From: Alphaproteobacteria bacterium HGW-Alphaproteobacteria-6
GTDB lineage: Bacteria > Pseudomonadota > Alphaproteobacteria > Rhodobacterales > Rhodobacteraceae
Length of the DNA: 36,795 nucleotides
Assembly (NCBI GenBank): GCA_002841115.1
Contig: PHEC01000009.1
Coordinates: 1-36,795, forward strand
Direction of reading: 5' to 3'
Shown here: positions 17,946-25,788 of the stretch, in pieces
How the letters are laid out: every line of letters begins with the position of its first letter
Position numbering within the stretch: the stretch's first letter is position 1
Position numbers and translations under genes: made by a program
The notes under the pieces: model-generated
Seen by the model: only the letters and a program-made list of their open reading frames with translations
Told to the model about the DNA's origin: nothing
Database searches by the model: none

Positions 17946-19205
17946 ATGTCGCTTCTGGTGATGAAATTCGGCGGCACCTCGGTGGCCGATCTCGACCGCA
18001 TCAGGAATGCCGCCGAAAAGGTCCGGCGCGAGGTGATGCGCGGCCATGAGGTGATCGTCATCGTCTCGGCGATGTCGGGCAAGACCAACGAGCTTGTCGG
18101 CTGGGTCGAGGCGACCTCGCATCTTTACGACGCGCGCGAGTATGACGCGGTCGTGGCCAGCGGCGAGAATGTCACCGCCGGGCTGATGGCGCTGACCTTG
18201 CAGCAGATGGATGTGCCGGCGCGGTCCTGGCAGGGCTGGCAGGTGCCGATCCAGACCACATCGGCGCATTCCTCGGCGCGATTCATTGACATCCCGCGCG
18301 CCAATCTCGACGCCAAGTTCGCCGAGGGCTTTCGGGTCGCGGTGGTGGCGGGCTTTCAGGGCGTCAGCGCCGAGGGCCGGATCACCACGCTGGGGCGCGG
18401 CGGATCGGATACCACCGCGGTCGCCTTCGCCGCCGCCTTCGGGGCGCAGCGCTGCGACATCTACACCGATGTCGACGGGGTCTATACCACCGACCCGCGG
18501 ATCTGCGCCAAGGCGCGCCGGCTCGACACCATCGCCTTCGAGGAGATGCTGGAGCTGGCCTCGCTGGGCGCCAAGGTGCTGCAGACCCGGTCGGTCGAAC
18601 TGGCGATGCGCTACAAGGTGCGGCTGAGGGTGCTGTCGTCCTTCGAGGACACCGACGACAGATCCGGCACATTGGTTTGCGACGAGGAGGACATCATGGA
18701 ATCAAGGGCCGTATCCGGGGTCGCCTACAGCCGCGACGAGGCCAAGCTGACGCTGGTCTCGGTCGAGGACCGGCCCGGCATCGCCGCGGCGATCTTCGGC
18801 CCCTTGGCCGGGGCCGGGGTCAATGTCGACATGATCGTGCAGAACATCTCGGAAAAGGATTACGAGGGCCATACTGTCGCGGTCACCGACATGACCTTTT
18901 CCTGCCCGGTCAACCAGGTTGCCCGCGCCCGCAAGGCGCTGGAGGATGCGCAGGCCTCTGGGGTCATCGCCTATGACGATCTGGTGGTCGATACCGAGGT
19001 CGCCAAGGTCTCGGTGGTCGGCATCGGGATGCGCAGCCATGCCGGGGTCGCGGCGCAGATGTTTTCGGCACTTGCCGCGGAAAACATCAACATCAAGGTC
19101 ATCACAACCTCCGAGATCAAGATTTCGGTGCTGATCGACCGGAAATATATGGAACTGGCGGTGCAGGCGCTTCATGATGCCTTCGAACTGGACAAGGCGA
19201 CCTGA
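17946..19205 (+). CDS. lysC: Aspartate kinase
   Basis: Phosphorylates aspartate at the head of the lysine, threonine and methionine pathway. The 419-residue protein begins MSLLVMKFGGTSV, with SGENVTAGLMALTL and GRGGSDTTAVAFAAA of the kinase domain (1-245) and two ACT domains in the C-terminal half (from SRAVSGVAYSRDEAKLTLV). The start at 17946 follows a GGGGGG run. A second, well-placed start lies inside the gene at 18696. It is followed 12 bases later by ptsP, an adjacency I recall as common in alphaproteobacteria. Confidence 0.96.
   Translation: MSLLVMKFGGTSVADLDRIRNAAEKVRREVMRGHEVIVIVSAMSGKTNELVGWVEATSHLYDAREYDAVVASGENVTAGLMALTLQQMDVPARSWQGWQVPIQTTSAHSSARFIDIPRANLDAKFAEGFRVAVVAGFQGVSAEGRITTLGRGGSDTTAVAFAAAFGAQRCDIYTDVDGVYTTDPRICAKARRLDTIAFEEMLELASLGAKVLQTRSVELAMRYKVRLRVLSSFEDTDDRSGTLVCDEEDIMESRAVSGVAYSRDEAKLTLVSVEDRPGIAAAIFGPLAGAGVNVDMIVQNISEKDYEGHTVAVTDMTFSCPVNQVARARKALEDAQASGVIAYDDLVVDTEVAKVSVVGIGMRSHAGVAAQMFSALAAENINIKVITTSEIKISVLIDRKYMELAVQALHDAFELDKAT
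18684..18698 (+). promoter_or_regulatory. Internal ribosome site and ATG within lysC
   Basis: GAGGAGG (18684-18690), five bases, then an in-frame ATG at 18696 (Met251). Translation from here would give a 169-residue ACT-only subunit, as known for the beta subunit of Corynebacterium and Bacillus aspartate kinases. Confidence 0.55.
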
Positions 19206-19217
19206 CGCCGGAGGGAC

Positions 19218-21464
19218 ATGCCCGAGCGTAGCGAAAGCCAGAGCCGCAAGCTGCTCAGGCGCTTGCGCGACACGCTGGCCGAGCCGGGCGCCGGCCAGGA
19301 ACGGCTTGACCGGGTGACCCATCTCATCGCCGATTCGATGCGCTGCGAGGTCTGTTCGATCTACCTCTTCCGCGATGCCGAGACGCTGGAGCTTTGCGCC
19401 ACCGAGGGGTTGAAGCGCGAATCCGTCCACCGCACCCGGATGCGGCTGGGCGAGGGTCTGGTCGGCCGGGTGGCGCGCACATCGACCCCGGTCAACACCG
19501 CCAATGCGCCCGCCGAGAAGGGCTTTCGCTACATGGTCGAGACCGGCGAGGAGATCTATTCGAGCTTCCTCGGCGTGCCGATCCAGCGGCTGGGCGAAAA
19601 GCTGGGCGTCCTGGTGGTGCAGGGCAAGAAGGCGCGGCAATTCTCGGAAGACGAGGTCTACGCGCTGGAAGTGGTGGCCATGGTGGTCGCCGAGATGACC
19701 GAGCTTGGCGCCTTCATCGGCGAGGGCGAGGCGCTGGGCGCGCTGCACCAGCAGCCGGTCAGCTTTCGTGGCGCGACCGGTCAGGAAGGGGCGGCCGAGG
19801 GCCGGGTCTGGCTGCACGAGCCGCGCGTGGTGGTGACCAGACCGGTCGGCGACGATCCCAAGGTGGAACTGAAGCACCTGCACAAGGCGGCGGACGAATT
19901 GCGCCTGTCGGTCGATGCGATGGTGAGCATGGCCGACGGGCAGGACAAGGATCAGAGCCAGATCCTTGAAGCCTACCGGATGTTCGCCAATTCACGCGGC
20001 TGGATGCGGCGGATGGAAGAGGATATCGCCCGCGGCCTGTCGGCCGAGGCGGCGGTGGAAAAGCAACAATCCACCGCCCGCGCGCGGCTGGAAACCGTGC
20101 CCGACCCCTATCTGCGCGACCGGCTGCACGATCTTGACGACCTGTCGAACCGGCTGTTGCGGATCCTGACCGGGCAGGGCCGCGACACCGGCGCGGCGAT
20201 GCCTGACGATCCGATCCTGGTGGCGCGCAACATCGGCCCGGCCGAACTGCTGGATTACGGCCGCCGGCTGCGCGGCATCGTGCTGGAAGAAGGCTCGGTC
20301 GGCTCGCATGCCGCCATCGTCGCCCGGGCACTGGCGATCCCGCTGGTGATCCATGCCGAACGGATCACCACCGAGGCGCTGAACGGCGACCATATCCTGG
20401 TCGACGGCGATCAGGGCCTGGTGCATCTGCGCCCCGAAGAAAGCGTGGCCGCCGCCTTTCGCGACAAGATCGCCATGGCCGCGGCAGCGCAAAGCCGCTA
20501 CGCCGGGTTGCGCGAACTGCCGGCGACGGCGAAATGCGGCACCACCATCGCGCTGCACATGAACGCCGGGCTGATGGCCGATCTGCCGTCGCTGGTCGGC
20601 TCGGGGGCCGAGGGCGTCGGGCTTTTCCGCACCGAGTTGCAGTTCCTGGTGCGCAGCCATGTGCCCAAGCGCGGCGAGCTGGCAGCACTTTACGCCCGTG
20701 TCCTTGACGCGGCACAGGGCCGGCGCGTCGCCTTCCGCACCCTCGACATCGGCTCGGACAAGGTGCTGCCCTACATGAAGCGGATCGAGGAGCCGAACCC
20801 GGCGATGGGCTGGCGGGCGATCCGGGTCGGGCTCGACAAGCCCGGCATCATGCGCATGCAGCTTCAGGCGCTGATCCGCGCCGCCGCCGGCCGGCCCTTG
20901 ACGGTGATGTTCCCCTTCGTCGCCGAGTTCGACGAGTTTCGCGCCGCCCGCCAGCGCCTGATCGACGAGGTCGAGGGCGAGCGGCGGCTGGGTCATCCCT
21001 TGCCCTCGGTCCTCGAGATCGGCGCGATGCTGGAGACGCCGTCGCTCGCCTTCGCGCCGCCGGCTTTCTTCGAGATGGCCGATTTCATCTCGGTCGGCGG
21101 CAATGACCTCAAGCAGTTCTTCTTCGCCGCCGACCGCGAGAACGAGCGGGTGCGCCGGCGCTACGACATGCTGAACGCCAGCTTCCTGCGCTTTGTCGCG
21201 ACCATCGTCGCGCGCTGTGCCGGGACCGGCACCCATCTGTCCTATTGCGGCGAGGATGCCGGAAGGCCGATCGAGGCGCTCTGCCTCGCCGCACTCGGCT
21301 TTCATACCCTGTCGATGCGGCCGGCCTCGATCGGGCCGGTCAAGCACCTGATCCGCAGCGTCGATCTTGGCGAATTGCGCGCGGTGATCGAGGCGGAATG
21401 CGACAAGGGTGCATCAAGCGTCCGCCCCGCCGTGATGCGCTGGCTTTCGACGCAGGAGATCTGA
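19218..21464 (+). CDS. ptsP: Phosphoenolpyruvate-protein phosphotransferase of the nitrogen PTS (EI-Ntr)
   Basis: First phosphocarrier of PTS-Ntr: takes phosphate from PEP and passes it to NPr, then EIIA-Ntr, a regulatory chain rather than a sugar importer. The 748-residue protein has an N-terminal GAF domain (about 20-165), the phospho-His domain with the active His at residue 364 in EEGSVGSHAAIVARAL, and the PEP-binding barrel (GLFRTELQFL, SVGGNDLKQFF) with catalytic Cys677 in LSYCGEDAGRP. The GAF domain distinguishes EI-Ntr from the sugar-PTS EI. It lies directly behind lysC. Confidence 0.96.
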   Translation: MPERSESQSRKLLRRLRDTLAEPGAGQERLDRVTHLIADSMRCEVCSIYLFRDAETLELCATEGLKRESVHRTRMRLGEGLVGRVARTSTPVNTANAPAEKGFRYMVETGEEIYSSFLGVPIQRLGEKLGVLVVQGKKARQFSEDEVYALEVVAMVVAEMTELGAFIGEGEALGALHQQPVSFRGATGQEGAAEGRVWLHEPRVVVTRPVGDDPKVELKHLHKAADELRLSVDAMVSMADGQDKDQSQILEAYRMFANSRGWMRRMEEDIARGLSAEAAVEKQQSTARARLETVPDPYLRDRLHDLDDLSNRLLRILTGQGRDTGAAMPDDPILVARNIGPAELLDYGRRLRGIVLEEGSVGSHAAIVARALAIPLVIHAERITTEALNGDHILVDGDQGLVHLRPEESVAAAFRDKIAMAAAAQSRYAGLRELPATAKCGTTIALHMNAGLMADLPSLVGSGAEGVGLFRTELQFLVRSHVPKRGELAALYARVLDAAQGRRVAFRTLDIGSDKVLPYMKRIEEPNPAMGWRAIRVGLDKPGIMRMQLQALIRAAAGRPLTVMFPFVAEFDEFRAARQRLIDEVEGERRLGHPLPSVLEIGAMLETPSLAFAPPAFFEMADFISVGGNDLKQFFFAADRENERVRRRYDMLNASFLRFVATIVARCAGTGTHLSYCGEDAGRPIEALCLAALGFHTLSMRPASIGPVKHLIRSVDLGELRAVIEAECDKGASSVRPAVMRWLSTQEI

Positions 21465-21479
21465 GCGCCGCGTCGGCGC
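21465..21479. terminator. Small hairpin between convergent ptsP and the EcsC gene
   Basis: GCGCCG-CGT-CGGCGC in the 23-base gap between two convergent stop codons. It lacks a T run, so it is only a possible bidirectional terminator. Confidence 0.3.
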
Positions 21480-21487
21480 CCGGGCGG

Positions 21488-22261
21488 TCAGCCTTTCGGC
21501 ACCGCCAGCGCCCGACGCCAGCCCTCCTCGACCGCCTCGGTGCCGTGCCTTTCGCCCAGCCGCATCAGGCCGAAGCGGACCTCGGCCACCGCCTGGAAAT
21601 GGCGCGCGAAGGCATAGTTGACCCCGGCCCCGGTCAGACTGCCCAGCGCCGGCACCGCCTGCGCGGCCAGCTTTTGCGACAGAAGCGCCGCCAGCCGCGG
21701 CGCGACCATGGTGATGATCCCGCGCACCGTGGTGCCGTGGATCATCACCCGGGCCGCCAGAAAGCCGGTGTTGATCCCGTCGTCGCGCGCGTCCTTGGGC
21801 AGGCCCATGGCAAAGACCATCAGGCATTCGCGCCGGATCGCCTCTTCCTGCGGATCAAAGCCTTCGGCCCGCGCCACCCGCTGGATCGCACCGAACAGGA
21901 TCGGCACGGTCACCAGGAGTTCCGGAAGGGTCGAGGCAAGCCCGCCCGCGCCGCCCGCCGCCCCCGAGGCGACGACCGCCGCCAGATGGCCGCGCGGGCC
22001 GAGATCGGGCGCGAGCGGATGCGACGCGACATCGCCGGCAAGACCGCAGGCCCGCGACAGCGCCGCCCCGGTTGCCGTCTCGATCGCATCCTTGACCGGG
22101 TCGGGCAGCGTCTCCAGCCGGTTCTCGATCAACCCGCCAAGCCGGCCGACGATGCGCATCAGCCCGCCATTGGCGGCCCGCGCCCGCCGCGCCAGCCGGT
22201 CAAGCCCGGCGGTCAGATCATCGGCCGGCACCGGCAGATCGGCTTTCACGACCATCGCCAT
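21488..22261 (-). CDS. EcsC-family protein
   Basis: A 257-residue protein resembling the EcsC family: a helical N-terminal half (LDRLARRARAANGGLMRIVGRLGGLIENRLETLP), an Ala/Gly-rich membrane-associated segment and the C-terminal LTGAGVNYAFARHFQAVAEVRFGLMRL region typical of the family. The ATG at 22261 follows GGAAGGGGC and is preferred over 22318. EcsC proteins are poorly understood. It is convergent with ptsP and downstream of the GNAT gene on the same strand. Confidence 0.8.
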   Translation of the reverse strand: MAMVVKADLPVPADDLTAGLDRLARRARAANGGLMRIVGRLGGLIENRLETLPDPVKDAIETATGAALSRACGLAGDVASHPLAPDLGPRGHLAAVVASGAAGGAGGLASTLPELLVTVPILFGAIQRVARAEGFDPQEEAIRRECLMVFAMGLPKDARDDGINTGFLAARVMIHGTTVRGIITMVAPRLAALLSQKLAAQAVPALGSLTGAGVNYAFARHFQAVAEVRFGLMRLGERHGTEAVEEGWRRALAVPKG

Positions 22262-22326
22262 GCCCCTTCCGTCTGGTTTCCACCCGGCCATTTCAGGCGC
22301 TTTGGCACGATCTTGCAAGCCCGCCG

Positions 22327-22830
22327 TCAGATCCCGGCACCGGCCGCCTCGGCGCGCGTCACCGCACCGGTCACCCCATCCCAGGCGCCGGGCACCAGTT
22401 CCAGCCCCAGCACCCGGTCGGGGTTGGTCGGCGGCGGCATCTCGACCCCGTCCAGCCGCTCGAAGCCGAAGCGGCGATAATAGGGGGCATCGCCGACCAG
22501 CATGACCCGTTCCCAGCCCAGCTTCAGCGCCTCGGCCAGAACCTCGTGGATCAGAAGCCCGCCCAGCCCCTCACCCTGCCGGGTCGGATGGACCGCCACC
22601 GGGCCAAGGAGCAGCACCGGCCGGTCGGCAACCAGGACCGGCCAGCAGCGGATCACCGCCGCCAGCACGCTGTCGCCGTCACGCAGGGTCAGACAAAGAG
22701 CCGCGACCGGCGCCACCCCGTCGCGCAACCGGTAGGACGACAGCGCCGTGCGCCCCGGCGCGAAACAGAGGTCATAAAGCGCCTCGACCTCCCACCAGTC
22801 CGCGCCGGTTTCCTCCTCGAGCTTCAGCAC
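22327..22830 (-). CDS. GNAT-family N-acetyltransferase
   Basis: An acyltransferase of about 167 residues, YhbS-like. The acetyl-CoA loop is seen in LLLGPVAVHPTRQGEGLGGLLIHEVLAEA (R/Q-x-x-G-x-G/A pattern), followed by LVGDAPYYRRFGF, typical of this subgroup. The frame is open to a GTG at 22875, but that GTG lies within a likely promoter (GCTAGGC), so the GTG at 22830, with a G-rich ribosome site, is taken. The substrate is unknown. It is divergent from the flavin reductase. Confidence 0.85.
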   Translation of the reverse strand: MLKLEEETGADWWEVEALYDLCFAPGRTALSSYRLRDGVAPVAALCLTLRDGDSVLAAVIRCWPVLVADRPVLLLGPVAVHPTRQGEGLGGLLIHEVLAEALKLGWERVMLVGDAPYYRRFGFERLDGVEMPPPTNPDRVLGLELVPGAWDGVTGAVTRAEAAGAGI

Positions 22831-22910
22831 CGCCGCCCGCCCCTGCTTCGAATCCGCTGGAAACGCGCCTAGCACGCGGTTAGGTCAGGGGCAAACCGAA
22901 GAGGTGCGCG

Positions 22911-23495
22911 ATGTTCTACCGACCCGAGGATGGCCACGGCCTGCCGCACAACCCGTTCACCGCCATCGTCTCGCCGCGCCCGATCGGCTGGGTCGCGACG
23001 CGCGGGGGCGGGGGCGACAACCTTGCCCCCTATTCCTTTTTCAACGCCATCGCCTATGACCCGCCGCAGGTCATGTTCGCCTCGACCGGGCGCAAGGATT
23101 CGCTGGCCAATATCGAGGCGGCCGGGGTCTTTGCGGTCAATATCGTCGGCTATGCGCTGCGCGACGCGATGAACGTCACTTCGGGCAGCTACCCGCCCGG
23201 ATCGGACGAGTTCGCGCTGGCCGGGCTGGAAAAGGCCGAATGTCAGACCATCGACTGCCCCCGCGTCGCCGCCGCCCCCGCCGCCCTCGAATGCCGGCTG
23301 ACCGAGGTGGTCACGCTGAAGGGCAAGGGCAATTTCCTGATCCTCGGCGAGGTCACCGGCATCCACATCAGCGACGACTGCCTCAGCGCGGGCCGCTTCG
23401 AGGTGACCCGCTACCAGCCCCTGGCCCGCGGCGGCTACAAGGATTACTCGGTGGTGCGCGAGGTGTTCGAGATGACCCGGCCGGGACAGGGGTGA
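22911..23495 (+). CDS. Flavin reductase-family protein
   Basis: A 194-residue FMN-binding split-barrel protein of the flavin reductase-like family, recognisable from the N-terminal NPFTAIVSPRPIGWVATRG and NLAPYSFFNAIAYDPPQVMFAS, which line the FMN site. The ATG at 22911 follows GAGGTG. Members reduce FMN for partner oxygenases or act on their own; no partner lies nearby. It ends 64 bases before tRNA-Cys and is the last gene of the core part before the island. Confidence 0.9.
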   Translation: MFYRPEDGHGLPHNPFTAIVSPRPIGWVATRGGGGDNLAPYSFFNAIAYDPPQVMFASTGRKDSLANIEAAGVFAVNIVGYALRDAMNVTSGSYPPGSDEFALAGLEKAECQTIDCPRVAAAPAALECRLTEVVTLKGKGNFLILGEVTGIHISDDCLSAGRFEVTRYQPLARGGYKDYSVVREVFEMTRPGQG

Positions 23496-23559
23496 CCCCG
23501 GCCCGCCCCCCCTTGCAGCCCGGGGGCCGATCGTCTAAGCAATTGCGACCTTGAAGGAC

Positions 23560-23633
23560 GGCGGGTTGGCGGAGAGGTTACGCAGCGGATTGCAAATCCG
23601 TGAAGACCGGTTCGATTCCGGTACCCGCCTCCA
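23560..23633 (+). tRNA. tRNA-Cys (GCA)
   Basis: A 74-base tRNA with encoded CCA (23631-23633). Acceptor arms GGCGGGT / ACCCGCC pair fully, with discriminator T as usual for Cys. The anticodon stem GCGGA / TCCGT closes the loop TTGCAAA with anticodon GCA. The T arm is ACCGG-TTCGATT-CCGGT. A P4-type integrase remnant follows directly, so its 3' end is the likely attachment site of the island. Confidence 0.97.
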
Positions 23634-23753
23634 GGCCCCACTTCCCGCTTGATTTCCTGCGAACTTCGCCGGAAGTGGTCATTGATTTCATTAAGAAAAT
23701 AGGCTGCGAACCGTCTTCGCCGGGAAGATGCGCTGTTGCCACGCAACTTGTGT

Positions 23754-23822
23754 GGGTATCGAACGCGGGTATTCCCGGAACTGCCGATACCCACATACCC
23801 CGCAGGACCGATTTCGATACCC
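23754..23822. repeat. Cluster of GGGTAT(C) motifs before the integrase, possible arm sites
   Basis: GGGTATC at 23754, GGGTATT at 23767, GATACCC at 23786, ATACCC at 23795 and GATACCC at 23816. The outer pair forms a perfect 10-bp inverted repeat TGTGGGTATC (23751-23760) / GATACCCACA (23786-23795). The position between the tRNA and the integrase suggests integrase or excisionase binding sites. Confidence 0.45.
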
Positions 23823-24357
23823 TTGACCGATGCAGCCTGTCGCGGCGCAAAGCCTGATCCTTCTGGCAAACCTCGCAAAATTTCCGATGGTGGCGCGTTT
23901 CTGCTGTTCGTTTCGCCATCGGGCGGCAGGCTGTGGCGAATGCGGTATCGGTTCGGCAGCAAGGAAAAGGCGCTGTCCTTTGGGGTCTGCCCGGATGTGA
24001 AGCTGGCCGACGCAAGGGCGCTGCGGGACAAGGCCAAGCGGGCACTGGCCGAAAGGCGCGACCCCGGGGCAAATTCCAAGGCCGCGTTGACCGCCCCAGC
24101 CGGGGACACCTTCGAAGCCGTGGCCCGTGATTGGATCAAGGCCCAATCCGCCACCTGGACGCCCGCCCATAGCGCCCGCATCCTGTCACGCTTCGAACGG
24201 GACCTAGTGAAGCCAAGAAGTCTCTCGGCCAGCTTCCGAGAGTGCAAAGTTGAGTGGCGTCCGGCATGGTTCGTCAGGCGGGCGCAGCGGCAAGCCGATC
24301 AGTGAGAACACCATGCTGTTCGGCATGTATCGCCTTGGGTATCATGGGCGGGTGACA
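23817..24357 (+). pseudogene. P4-type tyrosine integrase, internally deleted and truncated
   Basis: The first part (about 23817-24212) encodes the N-terminal arm-binding domain (DUF4102 type) of a P4-family integrase: PLTDAACRGAKP, ISDGGAFLLFVSPSGGRLW, RFGSKEKALSFG and the start of the core-binding domain (DTFEAVARDWIKAQ..W). A second part in another frame (about 24265-24357) carries SGKPISENTMLFGMYRLGYHGR, which belongs near the C-terminus before the HGFR block. Some 200 residues between them, with most of the catalytic domain, are missing, as is the true C-terminus. A 7-bp inverted repeat CTCTCGG / CCGAGAG (24222-24242) sits at the deletion point. It cannot be active. Confidence 0.85.
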
Positions 24358-24410
24358 GTGCCGGCTGACCAGTTCCGTCGGATCAGGCCCCGAGCCCGAT
24401 GCGCAAAGGG

Positions 24411-24459
24411 GGTCAATTTGGGACGCCGATACGGGGTCAAGATTGGGTGCCGATTGACA
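24411..24459. mobile_element. Solo terminal end of an IS21-like element
   Basis: Two related 20-base repeats, 24411-24430 and 24435-24454, match at 15 of 20 positions (GGTCAA......GCCGAT) and end in TTGACA. Tandem terminal repeats of this kind with a TGTCA tip are characteristic of IS21-family ends. No istA or istB is present, so this is a scar. The rest of 24358-24483 holds no gene. Confidence 0.5.
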
Positions 24460-24483
24460 AACAGGCGCGCGGCTGAGAACAAA

Positions 24484-25695
24484 ATGTCGATGTCGAGAAT
24501 TCCAAACTTCGGCTTGGCGGTCGCATCTGTAGCGCTGTGGCTTGCTGTGACTGCGACGGACGCATTCGCGCAATCGTTCTTTGCAACCCTTGTAACCGAT
24601 CCCGTCGTCGGTGCGGATCGCGGTTCGGCCTCGCAAATCCGAAAGCTCGACGAACGGACGGGCTTTCTGACCTTCTCAAATACCGGCTCGGACGACGCCG
24701 GACGCGGCGTCCTCAGCTTGGGTTACGCATTTCCCGACACTGTAAGATCAGGCGACCAACTCGACCTTGCCGGTGTCTGGGCCGGTCCGTCCGAGGATGG
24801 CTGGCGCGAGCTTCTGGCTGGGGGCGTCGCCTACAGGTTTCCACTTGGCTCCGGCGCGCTGACCGGCTTCGTAAACATGGACTACGGCGACGTCATCCTG
24901 GGAACCGAAAAAGCGCTTTCCCTTGGCGTGCGCGGTGACCGGGTGCAGATTGCAGCAGGCTTTGTGGCCGAGCGAGACCTAGGTCAAACCGCCAAGCTGA
25001 AGTTCGCGACCGAAATCATCGCCCGACGCACCCGGAGCGAGTTTCTTGGCAATCCCGCCATCGACGAAGATTTGCGGATGCTCCGCACCTCTGTCCTCTA
25101 CACAAATGGCATACCTCTGGGTTTACAGCAGCGCCTGGCCATCTCATTTGCAAAGGGTTTCGACGCCCTCGGCGCGTCGGTTCCCGGCAATCCCCTTGGC
25201 TCGACACCCGGTGGGCTGACCGATTTTCTCAGAGTTTCCTTCGCAGCCGAGACGTCGATTCCGCTGTCGTCGCTATTCGTCCTGAATGCCGGGCTGATCG
25301 GTCAATGGACCGAGGAGAGCCTGCCCGCCTCCCAGCGCTGTGGATTCGAGACGAACGCTTATGCGCGCGCCTTCGACTATGCCTTGGTGGTGGGAGACCG
25401 TTGTCTTGGGTCGCGGGTCGAGATGGCCTACAACTTCGAACTGCCTGACCCCCGTTCGGACCGTCTTGTCTACACACAGGGATTCCTCGGGGTCGACGGC
25501 GGACGGATCAACAATCGCGGCAATTCTCTTTCCGCTGGAGACAGTGACAGCTGGGCAAGCCTCTCGGTGGGCGTCCGCGGCCTGCGCGGCAATTTCCTGG
25601 GTGAGATAGCCGCCACACGCATCCTTGAAGCACCGGATGTCGCGGCAGCGCAGGATCGAAACCGCTTGTGGATCAGGGCCGCTGTCCAGTTCTAG
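24484..25695 (+). CDS. Outer-membrane beta-barrel resembling the TpsB/ShlB transporter barrel, without POTRA domains
   Basis: A 403-residue protein with a signal peptide (MSMSRIPNF...TATDAFA) followed by amphipathic strands ending in Phe. The C-terminal region ARAFDYALVVGDRCLGSRVEMAYNF and GFLGVDGGRINN resembles the conserved barrel signature of two-partner-secretion transporters of the Omp85 superfamily (LRGF-like loop, GD.G..GS.E, F.D.G). Only some 30 residues precede the barrel, so the usual plug helix and two POTRA domains are absent. Two Cys flank the loop. ATG codons at 24484 and 24490 are possible. No TpsA substrate gene is near. It could be a dedicated pore for the ligand of the adjacent sensing genes; that is inference. 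Confidence 0.6.
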   Translation: MSMSRIPNFGLAVASVALWLAVTATDAFAQSFFATLVTDPVVGADRGSASQIRKLDERTGFLTFSNTGSDDAGRGVLSLGYAFPDTVRSGDQLDLAGVWAGPSEDGWRELLAGGVAYRFPLGSGALTGFVNMDYGDVILGTEKALSLGVRGDRVQIAAGFVAERDLGQTAKLKFATEIIARRTRSEFLGNPAIDEDLRMLRTSVLYTNGIPLGLQQRLAISFAKGFDALGASVPGNPLGSTPGGLTDFLRVSFAAETSIPLSSLFVLNAGLIGQWTEESLPASQRCGFETNAYARAFDYALVVGDRCLGSRVEMAYNFELPDPRSDRLVYTQGFLGVDGGRINNRGNSLSAGDSDSWASLSVGVRGLRGNFLGEIAATRILEAPDVAAAQDRNRLWIRAAVQF

Positions 25696-25756
25696 TGCAG
25701 ATCAGGATCGGCAAAATCAGCCATTCAAACAATTCTGCAAGAATCGGCGCTGAAGC

Positions 25757-25785
25757 TCTCCGTCATCCTGCGAGAAGGACGGAGA
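25757..25785 (+). promoter_or_regulatory. Hairpin covering the ribosome site of the TAXI gene
   Basis: TCTCCGTC (25757-25764) pairs perfectly with GACGGAGA (25778-25785), burying the GGAG ribosome site (25781-25784) that lies four bases before the ATG at 25789. This could limit translation of the first gene of the signalling operon. Confidence 0.45.
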
Positions 25786-25788
25786 CCC

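Noticed and set aside
24484-25695. A working two-partner secretion transporter
   Set aside because: POTRA domains and a TpsA partner are absent, so secretion by the known mechanism is not supported.
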